Source of the DNA: Lysobacterales bacterium
GTDB taxonomy: Bacteria; Pseudomonadota; Gammaproteobacteria; Xanthomonadales; Ahniellaceae
Direction of reading: 5' to 3'
Assembly: GCA_016703225.1 (NCBI GenBank)
Contig: JADJCM010000010.1
Location: 124,001 to 188,000, forward strand
Length of the DNA stretch: 64,000 bases
Positions 16,550-25,652 of the stretch are shown piece by piece. Under the pieces are notes generated by a model. The model worked only from the letters and a program-made list of their open reading frames with translations, was not told the origin of the DNA and searched no databases. A program made the translations under genes and the position numbers. How positions within the stretch are numbered: the stretch's first letter is position 1; every line of letters starts with the position of its first letter.

Positions 16550-18469
16550 ATGAGCGACAACAAAGTGCAGGAAGATTCGGCCTCCGCGATGCTTGGCCGC
16601 CGCAAGTTCATCAACTACACCGCGCTCGCCGGTCTGGCTGGCGTGGCCGCCTGTTCGGAAAAGCCGAACAGCGCGGCGCCGCCAGTGGCGCCGGTAGCCG
16701 CCGCAGGCGGCAGTGACCACGCCGCCAGCGTCCACCTCAAGCCCGGCGAACTCGACACCTACTACGGCCTGTGGAGTGGCGGACACACCGGCGACATGCG
16801 CGTGCTCGGCCTGCCTTCCGGGCGCGAGATCACGCGCATTCCCTGCTTCGTGCCGGACGCGTTGGTCGGCTGGGGCATCACCAATGAATCGAAGAAGGTG
16901 ATGGGCACCAAGGCCGACGGCAGCCTGCGCTACCACGTCGCCGACACCCATCACACCCATGCCTCGTACAAGGACGGCAACTACGACGGCCGCTACGCCT
17001 GGATCAACGACAAGATCAACGCCCGCGTGGCCCGCATCCGCCTCGACTACTTCGTCTGCGACAAGATCACCGACCTGCCCAACGTGCAGGGTTTCCACGG
17101 CATCTTCCCGGACAAAGCCGATCCGGTCGATGCGGCGATCAACTACACCACGCGCGTGTTCTGCGGCGGCGAGTTCTCGATCCCGCTGCCGAACACCGGC
17201 AGCGACGACGCCAGCCAGTACCGCTCGCTGTTCAGCTGCGTCGATGCCGAGACCATGGAAGTGCGCTGGCAGGTGCTGCTCGATGGCAACTGCGATCTGG
17301 TCGCCACCTCCTACGACGGCAAGCTCGCCGCGACCAACCAGTACAACATCGAGATGGGCGCGCTCTACGAAGAGATGATGGCGGCCGAACGCGACGCCTG
17401 CGTGTTCTTCAACATCGCGCGCATCGAGGCGGCGGTGAAGGCCGGCAGCTTCAAGACCTACGGCGATTCCAAGGTGCCGGTGGTCGATGGCACCCGCGCC
17501 GCCAACCAGGACCCGGCCACGGCGCTGACCGCCTATGTGCCGGTACCGAAGAACCCGCACGGCGTGAATGCCAGCCCGGACGGCAAGTATTTCATCTGCG
17601 CCGGCAAGCTGTCGCCGACCGGTACGGTGATCGAGCTGTCGCGCGTGCTCGACTATTTCGACGGCAAGCTGGCCAAGCTCGACGACGCCATCGTCGCCGA
17701 GGTCGAGCTGGGTTTGGGCCCGTTGCACACGGCGTTCGATGGCCGTGGCAACGCCTACACCACGCTGTTCCTCGACAGCCAGGTGGTGAAATGGAACGTG
17801 GATGCCGCGATCAAGTTCCACGCCGGCGACAAGACCGCGCAGTACGTGCTCGATCGTCTCGACCTGTCGTACCAGCCCGGGCACCTGAACGCGTCGCAGT
17901 CGGAGACGCGCGCTGCCGACGGCAAGTACCTGGCGGTCGGTTGCAAGTTCTCCAAGGACCGTTTCCTGCCGGTGGGGCCGTTGCACCCGGAGAACGAGCA
18001 GTTGATCGACATCTCCGGCGACAAGATGGTGCTGCTCGCCGACCATCCGGTGCGTGGCGAACCGCACGACTTCATCATCTTCAAGCGCGACCTGCTGCGC
18101 CCGAAGCAGGTGTACACGCTCGAAGAGTTCCCGAATGCGATCAAGGACCCGAAGGAGTCCGGTGTGTTCCGCGACGGCCGCAAGGTCACCGTCAAGATGA
18201 CCTCGCAGGCGCCGGCGTTCAGCCTGCGCGACTTCAAGCTCAAGAAGGGTGATGAGGTCACGTTGATCCTGACCAACCTGGACAAGGTCGAGGACCTGAC
18301 CCACGGCTTCGCCATCCCGAACCACAACGTCAACTTCATCGTCAATCCGCAGGAGACCGCGTCGGTGACCTTCACCGCCGACAAGGCGGGCGTGTTCTGG
18401 TGCTATTGCACGCACTTCTGCCACGCGCTGCATCTGGAAATGCGTTCGCGCATGATCGTCGAAGGCTAG
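16550..18469 (+). CDS. nosZ: Nitrous-oxide reductase NosZ (clade I, Tat-exported)
   Basis: This enzyme reduces N2O to N2 in the periplasm. The 639-residue protein has a Tat motif GRRKFIN (RR at 17-18). It carries the CuZ motif ADTHHTHASYKDG near residue 130 and the C-terminal CuA site FWCYCTHFCHALHLEM, with the two Cys, His and Met ligands. The start ATG at 16550 gives the twin-arginine signal; the frame is open further upstream but without support. The signal ends in GVAAC-S (Cys35), which fits a lipobox, so the enzyme may be a Tat-exported lipoprotein. It precedes nosR, unlike the classic nosRZ order. Confidence 0.97.
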   Translation: MSDNKVQEDSASAMLGRRKFINYTALAGLAGVAACSEKPNSAAPPVAPVAAAGGSDHAASVHLKPGELDTYYGLWSGGHTGDMRVLGLPSGREITRIPCFVPDALVGWGITNESKKVMGTKADGSLRYHVADTHHTHASYKDGNYDGRYAWINDKINARVARIRLDYFVCDKITDLPNVQGFHGIFPDKADPVDAAINYTTRVFCGGEFSIPLPNTGSDDASQYRSLFSCVDAETMEVRWQVLLDGNCDLVATSYDGKLAATNQYNIEMGALYEEMMAAERDACVFFNIARIEAAVKAGSFKTYGDSKVPVVDGTRAANQDPATALTAYVPVPKNPHGVNASPDGKYFICAGKLSPTGTVIELSRVLDYFDGKLAKLDDAIVAEVELGLGPLHTAFDGRGNAYTTLFLDSQVVKWNVDAAIKFHAGDKTAQYVLDRLDLSYQPGHLNASQSETRAADGKYLAVGCKFSKDRFLPVGPLHPENEQLIDISGDKMVLLADHPVRGEPHDFIIFKRDLLRPKQVYTLEEFPNAIKDPKESGVFRDGRKVTVKMTSQAPAFSLRDFKLKKGDEVTLILTNLDKVEDLTHGFAIPNHNVNFIVNPQETASVTFTADKAGVFWCYCTHFCHALHLEMRSRMIVEG

Positions 18470-18545
18470 TCGACGTGCGGCGAGGCGGCAGCGGCGGGGG
18501 TCTGCCGCTGCCGGACGGATCTGGCTCGCGCCTCGGCGTTGGCCG

Positions 18546-21194
18546 ATGAAGGATGGGTGGATGATTCCGATTGACCAATGCAGGGCGGGCCGTTTCGCGG
18601 CCTGCCTCTGCCTGCTGTTCGTTGCATTGCTGGCTGCAGTCGGGCCCGCGCGCGCCGGCAACGGCGCCTACGAGGCCGAGTTGCCGGACACGCTCGCCAC
18701 GGCGCCCGACCTGTGCGCGCTGGTGCCCTGTGCCGAGGTGTTCCCCGGCGCCGAGAGCTTTTCCGAACGCAAGGGGCGGCCGCCCTATGTCGAGGCCCAC
18801 CGCAGCGATGGCGCGGGCGGCAAGGAGCTGCTCGGCTACGTCATGCTGTCGACCGACATCACCGACACCCCGGCCTACTCGGGCAAGCCGGTGGTGACGC
18901 TGATCGGCATGGACCGCGACGGCCGCTTCGTCGGCGTCAAGGTGCTCAAGCATTCCGAGCCGATCCTGCTGCTCGGCATCCCCGAGTCGGCGCTGCTGCG
19001 CTTCAACGACCAGTACCTCGGCAAGTCGGTGCGCGACCGGATCGAGGTCGGCCAGTCGCGGCCGGAGGAAGAGGTGCTTGGCGTCGACGCGATCTCGGGC
19101 GCCACCGTCACCGTGATTGCGCAGAACCAGGTGATGCTCGCCTCCGGCAGCGCGATCGCGCGCCAGGTCGGCATCCTCGAACCGACCGTGCGCGCGCCGG
19201 CGCGTTTCGCGGTCAGCGGGCGGCGCTACGGTTGGAACGAACTGGTCGAGCAGGGCAGCGTGCAGCGCCTGCTGGTGCGCCCGGAACAGGTAGGTGTCGT
19301 GCCGGACGGCGAGCCGTTCATCGAGCTCTGGTTCGGCGACCTGAATCATCCCGATGTCGGCGCCAGCCTGCTCGGCGATAACGGCTGGGCCAATCTGCGC
19401 GCGCGTCTTGGCGAACACGAGCACGCACTGTTCATCATCCGCAGCGGCGGGCGCGAATCGTTCAAGGGCTCGGGCTTCGTGCGCGGCGGCATCTACGACC
19501 GCATCCAGGCCAAGCAGGGGGCGGATGCCTTCACCTTCCGCGACCTCGACTACCTCAATCTCTACGGCCTCGAAGCCGTCGGCGCGCCGGCCTTCACCGA
19601 GTCGGCGATCTTTATCCTGCGCTCCGAGTCGTTCTCGCCGGCCTATCCGTGGAAGCTGAGTTTCCTCGGCAACCGCGTCGATCGCGCCACCGGTGCGCGC
19701 AGCTTCGCCAACTTCGACGCGCCGTACTGGCTGGCCGCGGAATTGCTCGAAGGCGGGCGCCCCGAAGTGCAGGAAGCGGCGGCGCCGTGGGTGCGCATCT
19801 GGAAGTCGAAGGCGCCGGCGATCGTCGCGTTCGTGCTGCTGCTGCTCGCGGTGACCCTCGTGTACTCGCAGCGCGAGCGCCTGACCCGACGCGCCACGCG
19901 CCGCAACAAGTGGCCGGTGAATGCGTTCAAGTACAGCGCCTGGGCGATCAGCATCGTGCTGGTCGGCTTCGCTGCGATGGCGCAACCGTCGATCACCCAG
20001 GTGCTGACCTGGTTCCACTCGCTGCTGTTCCAGTGGACCTGGTCGCTGTTCCTGTCCGATCCGTTCATCTTCCTGTTCTGGATCTTCATCATCGCCACCG
20101 TGTTCCTGTACGGGCGCGGCCTGTTCTGCGGCTGGATGTGCCCGTTCGGATCGCTCTCGGAAGCGCTCTACAAGATCGCCGGTGCGATCGGTCTGAAGCG
20201 CTTCCAGTTCTCGTTGCCGCAACGCTGGCACGACCGGCTGAAGTGGCTCAAGTACGCGGTGTTCTTCGGTCTGCTGGCGGTGTCGATGTTCTCGATGGGC
20301 CTGGCCGAAGTGCTGGCCGAGGTCGAGCCGTTCAAGACCACCTTCCTGGTCGGCATCGGCCATCGAGCCTGGCCCTACGGACTGTTCGTGGCGGTGCTGC
20401 TCGGCCTGTCGATCTTCATCGAACGGCCGTATTGCAAATACCTGTGCCCGCTCGGTGCGGCGCTGGCGATGCCGAGCACGTTCCGCTGGTATGGCTTGCC
20501 GCGCAAGCAGGAGTGCAACACCTGCAAGGCCTGCGCGGCCGGTTGCGGTTCGCAGGCGATCGACGCCGATGGCCGCATCGACCATCGCGAGTGCCTGCAC
20601 TGTCTGGACTGCCTGGTGCTGTACACCGAACCCACGGCTTGTCCGCCGCTGGCGAAGGAACGCAAACGCCGCGAGCGCGCCGGCATCGCGATCACGCTGA
20701 TCGGTGACGACGGCTACTACCTGCCGGCTTCGGAGCCGGAGGCTGCGGCTGCACGCTACGCGGCGGGCCCGGATCCGCGCATGCCGAGCGACCCGGTGAT
20801 GCCGCCGCACAAGATCGACGTCGGCCGCATCGAGTGGATCTGGCTGGAGATCCGCGATCACCTGTGGCCGTGGAGCCGCGAAGGCTGGCGTTCGCAGCGC
20901 GCGCTGCAGGTCGCCGGCTTCTCGCTCGCGATCGCCGCGACCGTGGCCTGGGTGCTGGCCGCGAGCGGGCGTCTGTCCTCGGGCGCGATCATCGGCTGGT
21001 GGTTCGGCTGGAGCGTGTACGAGGTATTGATCCGCCTCTCCGGGCGGCGCTACGTCAAGGACGGTCCGTGGTGGCAGGACAACTACCGCGAGGCCGGCGT
21101 GATGGACATGCTGAGCTATGTCTGCTTCAAGAACCTGCTGATCGGCGCGGCCTTGTTCCTGGCGCTGAAATGGCTGGGATGGATGTGGGTATGA
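18546..21194 (+). CDS. nosR: NosR, membrane flavin/iron-sulfur protein for N2O reduction
   Basis: The 882-residue protein has a signal peptide and a periplasmic FMN-binding domain with the covalent flavin site GVDAISGATVTV (Thr187). Several membrane helices follow, with polyferredoxin-like CGWMCPFGS and CKYLCPLG motifs. A cytoplasmic pair of [4Fe-4S] clusters (CNTCKACAAGCG, then CLHCLDC) is also present. NosR supplies electrons to, or maintains, NosZ. The divergent ApbE gene would load its FMN. The stop overlaps the nosD start as ATGA. A second possible start (MIPIDQ) lies five codons in. Confidence 0.96.
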   Translation: MKDGWMIPIDQCRAGRFAACLCLLFVALLAAVGPARAGNGAYEAELPDTLATAPDLCALVPCAEVFPGAESFSERKGRPPYVEAHRSDGAGGKELLGYVMLSTDITDTPAYSGKPVVTLIGMDRDGRFVGVKVLKHSEPILLLGIPESALLRFNDQYLGKSVRDRIEVGQSRPEEEVLGVDAISGATVTVIAQNQVMLASGSAIARQVGILEPTVRAPARFAVSGRRYGWNELVEQGSVQRLLVRPEQVGVVPDGEPFIELWFGDLNHPDVGASLLGDNGWANLRARLGEHEHALFIIRSGGRESFKGSGFVRGGIYDRIQAKQGADAFTFRDLDYLNLYGLEAVGAPAFTESAIFILRSESFSPAYPWKLSFLGNRVDRATGARSFANFDAPYWLAAELLEGGRPEVQEAAAPWVRIWKSKAPAIVAFVLLLLAVTLVYSQRERLTRRATRRNKWPVNAFKYSAWAISIVLVGFAAMAQPSITQVLTWFHSLLFQWTWSLFLSDPFIFLFWIFIIATVFLYGRGLFCGWMCPFGSLSEALYKIAGAIGLKRFQFSLPQRWHDRLKWLKYAVFFGLLAVSMFSMGLAEVLAEVEPFKTTFLVGIGHRAWPYGLFVAVLLGLSIFIERPYCKYLCPLGAALAMPSTFRWYGLPRKQECNTCKACAAGCGSQAIDADGRIDHRECLHCLDCLVLYTEPTACPPLAKERKRRERAGIAITLIGDDGYYLPASEPEAAAARYAAGPDPRMPSDPVMPPHKIDVGRIEWIWLEIRDHLWPWSREGWRSQRALQVAGFSLAIAATVAWVLAASGRLSSGAIIGWWFGWSVYEVLIRLSGRRYVKDGPWWQDNYREAGVMDMLSYVCFKNLLIGAALFLALKWLGWMWV

Positions 21195-22456
21195 GCATGC
21201 GCCTGCTGCTCGCCCTGCTACTAGGCCTTGGTGCGGGTGGTGGTGCAGCGGCGACCTGGCGCGTGGCCGCGGGCACATCGTTGCAGGACGCGATCGACCG
21301 CGCTGCGTCGGGTGATGTGCTCCTGATCGAGCGCGGCGAGTACCGCGGCAACTTCCGCATCGAGCAAGCGCTGACCCTGCGCGGTATCGGTCGGCCGCGG
21401 CTGAGTGGCGGCCTGGTCGGCGACACCGTGCGCGTCACCGCCGCCGATGTCACCCTCGAAGGCCTGATCGTGCGCGACTCCGGCGACAGCCTGGTGGACC
21501 AGAACGCCGGCATTTACCTGCAGCCGGGCGCGCACCGCGCGGTGGTGCGCAACTGCGACCTGGTCTACAACCTGTTCGGGCTGTGGATCGAGAAGTCCGA
21601 CGACGTGCTCATCGCCGGCAATCTGATCACCGGCAAGCGCGAATACCACTCGCCGCAGCGCGGCAACGGCATCCAGCTGTACAACACGCAGCGCGCGCGC
21701 ATCCTCGACAACAACATCAGCTTCGTGCGCGACGCGTTGTATGTGGACGTGTCGCACGACGCCGTGTTCCGCGGCAATCGCCTGCACCACAGCCGCTACG
21801 GCAGCCACTACATGAACTCCTACCGCAACCTGTGGGAGGGCAACGACAGCTACCGCAACCGCGGCGGGCTGGCGCTGATGGAGGTGCGCGACCAGGTGGT
21901 GCGCAACAACCGCTTGTGGGGCAACTCCGACCATGGCCTGATGCTGCGCACGATGCAGGACTCGCTGATCGAGGGCAATCTGATTGCCGGCAATCACCGC
22001 GGCCTGTTCATCTACGACGTCGAGTACGTGACCCTGCGCGACAACCTGCTGGTCGACAACCAGGTCGGCGTGCACCTGGCTGCGGGCTCGACGCGCAACC
22101 ACGTCGAGCGCAACGATTTCGTCGCCAACCGCGAACAGGTGCGCTATGTCGGCGCGCGCGACGAGCGCTGGGGCGGCGAGGTCGGCAACCACTGGAGCAA
22201 TTATCTGGGTTGGGATCGCGATGGCGATGGCATCGGCGACCTGCCCTACGAAGCCAACGACATGGTCGATCGCCTGAGTTGGCGCCATCCCGGTGTCAAG
22301 CTGCTGCTGGCGAGCCCGGCGGTGCAGGCACTGCGCGTGGTCGGTCGGCAGTTCCCGGTGCTGCGCGTGCCGAGCGTGGTCGACGCGCGCCCGCGCATGC
22401 AACCCGAGCACAAGCAATGGAGCCAATGGCGTGGCAGGAGCTATCACGGTGAGTGA
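21191..22456 (+). CDS. nosD: NosD, periplasmic copper-site maturation protein
   Basis: The 421-residue product has a signal peptide (RLLLALLLGLGAGGGAAA) and a right-handed beta-helix body with CASH-type repeats (GIYLQPGAHRAVVRNCDLVY, LFGLWIEKSDDVLIAGNLI, NGIQLYNTQRARILDNNISF). It ends with the NosD block GNHWSNYLGWDRDGDGIGD. NosD works with the NosFY ABC transporter to assemble the CuZ centre of NosZ. The start ATG at 21191 overlaps the nosR stop; the open frame upstream is a shadow inside nosR. Confidence 0.95.
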   Translation: MSMRLLLALLLGLGAGGGAAATWRVAAGTSLQDAIDRAASGDVLLIERGEYRGNFRIEQALTLRGIGRPRLSGGLVGDTVRVTAADVTLEGLIVRDSGDSLVDQNAGIYLQPGAHRAVVRNCDLVYNLFGLWIEKSDDVLIAGNLITGKREYHSPQRGNGIQLYNTQRARILDNNISFVRDALYVDVSHDAVFRGNRLHHSRYGSHYMNSYRNLWEGNDSYRNRGGLALMEVRDQVVRNNRLWGNSDHGLMLRTMQDSLIEGNLIAGNHRGLFIYDVEYVTLRDNLLVDNQVGVHLAAGSTRNHVERNDFVANREQVRYVGARDERWGGEVGNHWSNYLGWDRDGDGIGDLPYEANDMVDRLSWRHPGVKLLLASPAVQALRVVGRQFPVLRVPSVVDARPRMQPEHKQWSQWRGRSYHGE

Positions 22457-23375
22457 GTCGGCGGCGATCGAGGTACGCGCCGCGTCGCGCCATTTCGGCG
22501 CGCTGCGCGCCGTCGACGGCGTGGATCTGACGGTGCGTCGCGGCGAGATCTTCGGTCTGATCGGCCACAACGGCGCCGGCAAGAGCACGCTGTTCAAGAT
22601 GATGCTGGGCCTGATCGAGCCGACTCGCGGCGAGGTGTTCGTCGATGGCTGCGCGGTGCACGGCCGCGACTTCCGCGCGGTGCGGCGGCGCATTGGCTAC
22701 CTGCCGGAAAACGTGGCGCTGTACGACAACCTCAGCGGCCTGGAAACGCTGCACTTCTTCGCCCGACTCAAGGGCGCCGCGCGCGAACAGTGCGAGCCGC
22801 TGCTGCAACGGGTCGGGCTGGCGTCGGCGGCGCAACGCCCGCTGCGCGAGTTTTCCAAGGGCATGCGTCAACGTCTCGGGCTGGCGCAGTCGCTGCTCGG
22901 CACGCCGCGGGTGCTGTTCCTCGACGAACCCGGCAACGGCCTCGATCCGCAGGCGATTCGCGACCTGTACGCGCTGCTCGACGAGCAACGCGCGCAGGGC
23001 GTGACCGTGCTGATCACCTCGCACATTCTGGCCGAATTGCAGGAACGCGTGGATCGGCTGGCGATCATTGCCAATGGCCGCATCGTCGCGACCGGCAGCG
23101 TCGAAGCACTGCGCGCGCAGGTGCCGATGCCGTTGACGATCAGCGCGCGACTTTGTGCCGCCGATGCGCTGGCGGCGCGGCAGCAGCTCGCCGCCCTGGC
23201 CGGTGTGGAAGTGATGCTCGAAGCCGAAGGCCTGCGCGTGCACTGCCCGCGACCGCACAAGATGGCGGTGCTCGCGGTGCTCGCCGGTTTCGGCGCGGGG
23301 CTTCGCGATCTGGGCATTCGCGAGCCTTCGCTGGAAGACGTGTTCTTCGGCCTCTCGAACCAGGATCTCGCATGA
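22449..23375 (+). CDS. nosF: NosF, ABC transporter ATPase
   Basis: The 308-residue ATPase has Walker A GHNGAGKSTLFKMML, signature FSKGMRQRLGLAQSLL, Walker B VLFLDEPGNGLDP and the H-loop LITSH. With NosY it forms the ABC complex that couples ATP use to NosD-dependent CuZ assembly. No ATG fits the start; a GTG at 22449, eight bases inside the end of nosD, gives VSESAAIEVRAASRHFG and a family-length protein. The stop overlaps the nosY start by four bases. Confidence 0.95.
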   Translation: MSESAAIEVRAASRHFGALRAVDGVDLTVRRGEIFGLIGHNGAGKSTLFKMMLGLIEPTRGEVFVDGCAVHGRDFRAVRRRIGYLPENVALYDNLSGLETLHFFARLKGAAREQCEPLLQRVGLASAAQRPLREFSKGMRQRLGLAQSLLGTPRVLFLDEPGNGLDPQAIRDLYALLDEQRAQGVTVLITSHILAELQERVDRLAIIANGRIVATGSVEALRAQVPMPLTISARLCAADALAARQQLAALAGVEVMLEAEGLRVHCPRPHKMAVLAVLAGFGAGLRDLGIREPSLEDVFFGLSNQDLA

Positions 23376-24187
23376 TCTTCAGCCAAATTCTCACGCTGGC
23401 GGCCAAGGAATTTCGCGACCGCATGCGCAACCGCTGGGTGCTGGCGGTTGCGCTGGTGTTCACCGTGTTCTCGCTGGTGATCACCTATTTCGGCGCCGCC
23501 CAGCAGGGCCAGATCGGCCTGCGCTCGCTCGAGTTCACCATCGCCAGCCTGGTCAGTCTGGTCATCTACCTGATCCCGCTGATCGCGCTGCTGCTCGGTT
23601 TCGACGCCATCGTCGGCGAGCGCGAGCGCGGCTCGCTGGACCTGTTGCTGGCGCTGCCGATCAGTCGCCTGGAACTGCTGCTCGGCAAGTACCTCGGGCT
23701 CGCGGCGGCGCTGACTTTGTCAACACTGGCCGGGTTCGCCCTGGTCGCGTTGTTGCTGTACCGGCAATTCGGCTGGCCCGGGCTGCTGCCCTACGGCGGC
23801 TTCATGTTCAGTTCGGTGCTGCTCGGGCTGGCGTTTCTGAGCCTGGCGGTGCTGGTCTCGGTGCTGGCGCGCGAGCGCACCCGTGCCTCGGGTCTGGCGA
23901 TCGCGCTGTGGTTCTTCTTCGTGCTGGTGTTCGACCTGCTGCTGCTCGGCGGTCTGGTCGCGACCGGCGGGCGCTATGGCGGCGATGCCTTCGCCTACCT
24001 GCTGCTGCTGAATCCGGCCGATGTGTTCCGCATCCTCAACGTGTTTTCGCTCGACGACCTGCGCAGCCTGTATGGGCTCGACAGCATCGTGCCGCCGGCG
24101 CTGGCCAAGCCGTGGCTGATGATGCTGGTGATGCTGGGTTGGATCGTGGCGCCACTGCTCTTGGCTCGCTGGAGATTTCGTGCATGA
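23372..24187 (+). CDS. nosY: NosY, ABC transporter permease
   Basis: The 271-residue protein has six hydrophobic segments and the ABC-2 type features of NosY: LAAKEFRDRMRNRWVLAVAL at the N-terminus, GFDAIVGERERGSLDLLLALP after the second helix, and LNPADVFRILNV near the end. It is the membrane partner of NosF in CuZ centre maturation. The start overlaps the nosF stop and the stop overlaps the nosL start, each by ATGA, so translation through nosD-F-Y-L is tightly coupled. Confidence 0.95.
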   Translation: MIFSQILTLAAKEFRDRMRNRWVLAVALVFTVFSLVITYFGAAQQGQIGLRSLEFTIASLVSLVIYLIPLIALLLGFDAIVGERERGSLDLLLALPISRLELLLGKYLGLAAALTLSTLAGFALVALLLYRQFGWPGLLPYGGFMFSSVLLGLAFLSLAVLVSVLARERTRASGLAIALWFFFVLVFDLLLLGGLVATGGRYGGDAFAYLLLLNPADVFRILNVFSLDDLRSLYGLDSIVPPALAKPWLMMLVMLGWIVAPLLLARWRFRA

Positions 24188-24720
24188 AGATTCATCGTCA
24201 TTCCCGCGTCGCGTTCGCGGCGTTTGCGCTCGGGCTCACTGCCGGTCTGCTTGGCGGTTGCGAACCGGCGACACCGGACCAGGCGCCGGTCGCGGCCGAG
24301 ATCGACGCGCAGTCGGTGTGCGAACTCGACGGCATGCTGCTTGCCGATTACCCGGGTCCGAAGGCGCAGATCCGCTACGCCGACCAGGACGCGCCGGCGT
24401 TCTTCTGCGACACCGTGGAATTGCTCAACACCCTGCTGGTGCCGGAGCAGGTGCGCAAGGTCGATGCCGCCTGGGTGCAGGACATGGGGCAGGCCGACTG
24501 GGAACGCCCGCGCGGCCACTGGATCGACGCGCGCAGCGCGTTCTACGTGCTCGGCAGCAAACGTCATGGCTCGATGGGCCCGACCATCGCCAGCTTCGCG
24601 CTGGAGACCGACGCCAGGAAATTCGCCGGCGAGCATGGCGGCCGCGTGCTGCCCTTCGCCGAGATCGATGCGGAGATGGTCGATCTGAGCGGCGGCGCGC
24701 TGCACGACCAGCACATGTGA
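24184..24720 (+). CDS. nosL: NosL, copper-binding lipoprotein
   Basis: The 178-residue product has a lipoprotein signal (GLTAGLLGGC, Cys26). The NosL core follows, with CELDGMLLADYPGPKAQI, FFCDTVELL, GHWIDARSAFYVLGS and MGPTIASFA. NosL is an outer-membrane Cu(I) chaperone that delivers copper to NosZ or NosD. The canonical C..C.M metal motif appears here as VCELDGM, and the second Cys of FFCDT is retained. It is the last clear gene of the nos operon. Confidence 0.93.
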   Translation: MKIHRHSRVAFAAFALGLTAGLLGGCEPATPDQAPVAAEIDAQSVCELDGMLLADYPGPKAQIRYADQDAPAFFCDTVELLNTLLVPEQVRKVDAAWVQDMGQADWERPRGHWIDARSAFYVLGSKRHGSMGPTIASFALETDARKFAGEHGGRVLPFAEIDAEMVDLSGGALHDQHM

Positions 24721-24765
24721 ACCGTCCGAATCCCGTTCCCAACCACCACCCAGGAGACCCAGAAC

Positions 24766-24990
24766 ATGGCCGCAGCCAAGAAGAAGACCACCGTCAAGCA
24801 GCCCGCCAAGAAAGCCCGCGAGATCCTCGTCGTCGGCAGCAAAGTCAAGGACGTGATCCGCTACGCCGGGTACCGCAGCGACGGCGAGTTCGTGCAGGCC
24901 CTGTCCGACCGGGTCCACGTGATGCTCGAAGCCGCGGTCAATCGCGCCAAGAGCAACAAGCGCGGCACCCTGCGTCCGCATGACTTGTAG
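24766..24990 (+). CDS. Candidate bacterial histone-fold protein
   Basis: The 74-residue product has a Lys/Ala-rich tail (AAAKKKTTVKQPAKKA) and then a single histone-like fold: a short helix (LVVGSKVKDVIRYAG), a long central helix of about 27 residues (from GEFVQALSDRV to AKSNKR), and a loop with RGTLRPHDL. The loop matches the (K/R)(K/R)T(V/L)xxxD(L/V) element of archaeal and bacterial histones. The third helix is almost absent, as in the Bdellovibrio Bd0055 type. DNA binding as a dimer is inferred. A good ribosome site (AGGAGA) precedes the ATG. It follows nosL by 45 bases. Confidence 0.68.
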   Translation: MAAAKKKTTVKQPAKKAREILVVGSKVKDVIRYAGYRSDGEFVQALSDRVHVMLEAAVNRAKSNKRGTLRPHDL

Positions 24991-25191
24991 AACGGCTTGC
25001 AGGCCCGCGAGAAGGTGAACCGCCCCGGCTTTTCCGTAGGCCCCGACCTTTCAGAGGATGGAGCCATGAAGAAGAAGACAGACACTGGCGGGGTCCCGAC
25101 GCGCCCGGCGCTCTTTCGTTAAGTTCAGTTGTTTCGAGTATTTCGGTTGTGTGTTAGCGTCTTCTTCCACATCCCGGCCGGGGCAAGATCC

Positions 25192-25650
25192 ATGAGCGCT
25201 GTAGTCACCCCACCTATTCCCTCCCAGCTGCCCACCGAGCAGGAAGCCCGCCTTGCCGGCGAGAGCAGTCGATTGCTGGCGGCCTGCATTGGCCACGGCG
25301 CTGCTGCCCGACTGCGGGTGATCGATGGCGACCAGGAGATCGAGGTGCCGGTTTCGGCGCTGCGGATGCTGGTCGATATCCTGGCGCAAATGGCGCGTGG
25401 CAACGCAGTCAGCATCGTTCCCATCCATGCCGAGTTGACCACCCAGGAGGCGGCTGACTTCCTAAACGTCTCGCGCCCGTTCCTGGTCGGACTGTTGGAG
25501 GCGGGCGAGTTGCCGTTCCGCAAGGTCGGTACGCATCGCCGGGTGATGTTCAAAGACCTGATGGAGTACCGCGCCCGTTCGCAGGTCAACCGCAAGGCCG
25601 CGCTCGATGAATTGGCTCGCGAAGCACAAGAGCTCGGCATGGGTTACTGA
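25192..25650 (+). CDS. Excisionase-type HTH antitoxin paired with a PIN toxin
   Basis: The 152-residue product has an N-terminal helical region and, from about residue 82, a MerR/Xis-like helix-turn-helix (LTTQEAADFLNVSRPFLVGLL, then GELPFRKVGTHRRV and DLMEY). Proteins of this layout commonly precede PIN-domain toxins and act as their antitoxin and repressor. The next gene, two bases downstream, is such a PIN protein. The start ATG at 25192 follows the promoter-like AT-rich stretch at 25122-25160. Confidence 0.78.
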   Translation: MSAVVTPPIPSQLPTEQEARLAGESSRLLAACIGHGAAARLRVIDGDQEIEVPVSALRMLVDILAQMARGNAVSIVPIHAELTTQEAADFLNVSRPFLVGLLEAGELPFRKVGTHRRVMFKDLMEYRARSQVNRKAALDELAREAQELGMGY

Positions 25651-25652
25651 GC

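Noticed and set aside
25066..25122. An 18-residue frame MKKKTDTGGVPTRPALFR with a purine-rich leader
   Set aside because: It is too short to judge and resembles nothing known; it could be a leader peptide but no attenuator structure was seen.
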